Both the position numbers and the translations under genes were made by a program. From the NCBI GenBank assembly GCA_937927335.1, contig CALBDU010000011.1, positions 1 through 30,906 of the forward strand: a DNA stretch of 30,906 nt, given 5' to 3'. Below the pieces are notes generated by a model. That model was not told where the DNA came from. It saw only the letters and a program-made list of their open reading frames with translations, and ran no database searches. The DNA comes from an uncultured Clostridium sp. Its GTDB lineage: Bacteria > Bacillota > Clostridia > Clostridiales > Clostridiaceae. Below, one piece after another: positions 30,168 through 30,906 of the stretch. Each line of letters begins with the position of its first letter. The first letter of the stretch is position 1.

Positions 30168-30818
30168 CTAATTTTGCTTATATTTTTTTAACTCTTCGTC
30201 CAGGTCTATTTCATTTAATTTTTCAAATTCCTTGTCCAGTGAATTATCCACCCTTAAATCCTCAAGACCGTCAGCAATGGATTCCTTCTTTTGTATTTTT
30301 CTTTCAATATCGTCCAGGTTGATTTTATTACAGCCTGCATCCACATTGGCTAATATTTCATTAACCTTTTCGCTGGCCGCAGCGCTATTATATCTTGCTG
30401 CAGCCTCGTCTCTGTACTTCCTTGTCTTATCAATCTCTGCCTGAAGCTCCTGGAGTTTAATTTTTATTGCTTCTCCCTTTTTCGACGCATCCGTATAGCT
30501 TGCATTTAATGAATTATAAAGCTTGTCGGCTTCCAGCTTCTTCTCCAGCGCTTTCTTTGCCAATTCTTCATTTCCCTTGCTTAGGGCAAGCTTTACCTTT
30601 TCATCGAAATCCTTTGATTCCTGCTGTGCTGATACCATTTTCCTTTCAATTTCATGAACATTTCCAAGTATCTGTGCTGAGGATAATTTAGCCTTATTCA
30701 GGCTTTCTTCCATATCCCTGATTTTCTGATCCAGCAGTTGTATAGGGTTTTCCATTTCATCCAGTGCGTCATTAGCCTTTGCTTTAAACATGTTTGACAT
30801 TCTCTTAAATAATCCCAT
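30168..30818 (-). CDS. PspA/IM30-family membrane-stress protein
   Basis: A 216-aa protein of the PspA/IM30/LiaH family. It opens MGLFKRMSNMFKAKANDALD with the short amphipathic helix, then MENPIQLLDQKIRDMEESL, and is almost all long coiled coil to about residue 150. A shorter acidic C-terminal part follows (DLDEELKKYKQN). These proteins form rods or rings on the inner face of the membrane and buffer damage. AGGAGG precedes the ATG. The upstream DNA (30819-30906) is AT-rich with no feature I can name. Confidence 0.92.
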   Translation of the reverse strand: MGLFKRMSNMFKAKANDALDEMENPIQLLDQKIRDMEESLNKAKLSSAQILGNVHEIERKMVSAQQESKDFDEKVKLALSKGNEELAKKALEKKLEADKLYNSLNASYTDASKKGEAIKIKLQELQAEIDKTRKYRDEAAARYNSAAASEKVNEILANVDAGCNKINLDDIERKIQKKESIADGLEDLRVDNSLDKEFEKLNEIDLDEELKKYKQN

Positions 30819-30906
30819 TACTAAATCCTCCTTGAATTTATCTTCTTCTTTTATATTTTTTAAATAATCTTATTATGAAAATAATTAAGATTATAAAAAT
30901 TACAAG

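Noticed and set aside
1..30906. CRISPR array, insertion sequence, prophage or attachment site
   Set aside because: No regularly spaced repeats, transposase or integrase coding, or flanking direct repeats were seen on either strand.

Overview
The window reads as chromosomal DNA of a low-GC, motile, spore-forming anaerobic Firmicute, most likely Clostridium in the broad sense. Supporting signs are the AT-rich sequence, strong AGGAGG ribosome sites with several GTG and TTG starts, a clostridial 2[4Fe-4S] ferredoxin, a Gin/CsfB-type sigma-G inhibitor, an AbrB gene with a Spo0A box, a sigma-D-like promoter in front of motAB, and Fe-S flavoenzymes of the enoate-reductase family. I do not name a species.

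Region 1 (1-936) holds the 3' part of a tRNA-Phe and a cytoplasmic parvulin-type prolyl isomerase. Region 2 (938-13796) is the unusual part. It is a 13-kb cluster with three YdiB-like quinate/shikimate dehydrogenases, a type I 3-dehydroquinate dehydratase, a shikimate kinase, two large OYE-type Fe-S flavoenzymes, a xylose-isomerase-like TIM-barrel protein, a YdiN/YdiM-type MFS carrier, a small ABM-fold protein and two LysR regulators. It forms two modules, each with a LysR gene divergent from a dehydrogenase. My reading is that it takes up quinate or shikimate, interconverts them with 3-dehydroquinate and 3-dehydroshikimate using NAD, then reduces the conjugated C=C of 3-dehydroshikimate with the flavoenzymes. 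This would be fermentative, reductive use of hydroaromatic acids rather than chorismate synthesis. A 32-bp element, 29/32 identical, lies at the same distance from the -10 box of two promoters of the cluster, and a promoter-operator-terminator arrangement precedes aroK.

Region 3 (13851-16984) has a sirtuin, MsrA, an LD-carboxypeptidase and a CorA-type channel. Region 4 (17158-26999) matches the order of the Bacillus subtilis csfB-yaaO-tmk-darA-holB-ricT-trmN6-rsmI-abrB region. Here it is interrupted by an HMA-like small protein, a ferredoxin and motAB, and a NlpC/P60 endopeptidase sits before abrB. Region 5 (27343-30818) has a CCA-adding-type nucleotidyltransferase, an FSA/TalC-type transaldolase, an intergenic DnaA-box cluster, a Cys-rich protein of unknown function and a PspA/IM30 protein.

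All calls come from reading the sequence and from remembered family motifs. No database search was run, and the hydroaromatic pathway is inference.
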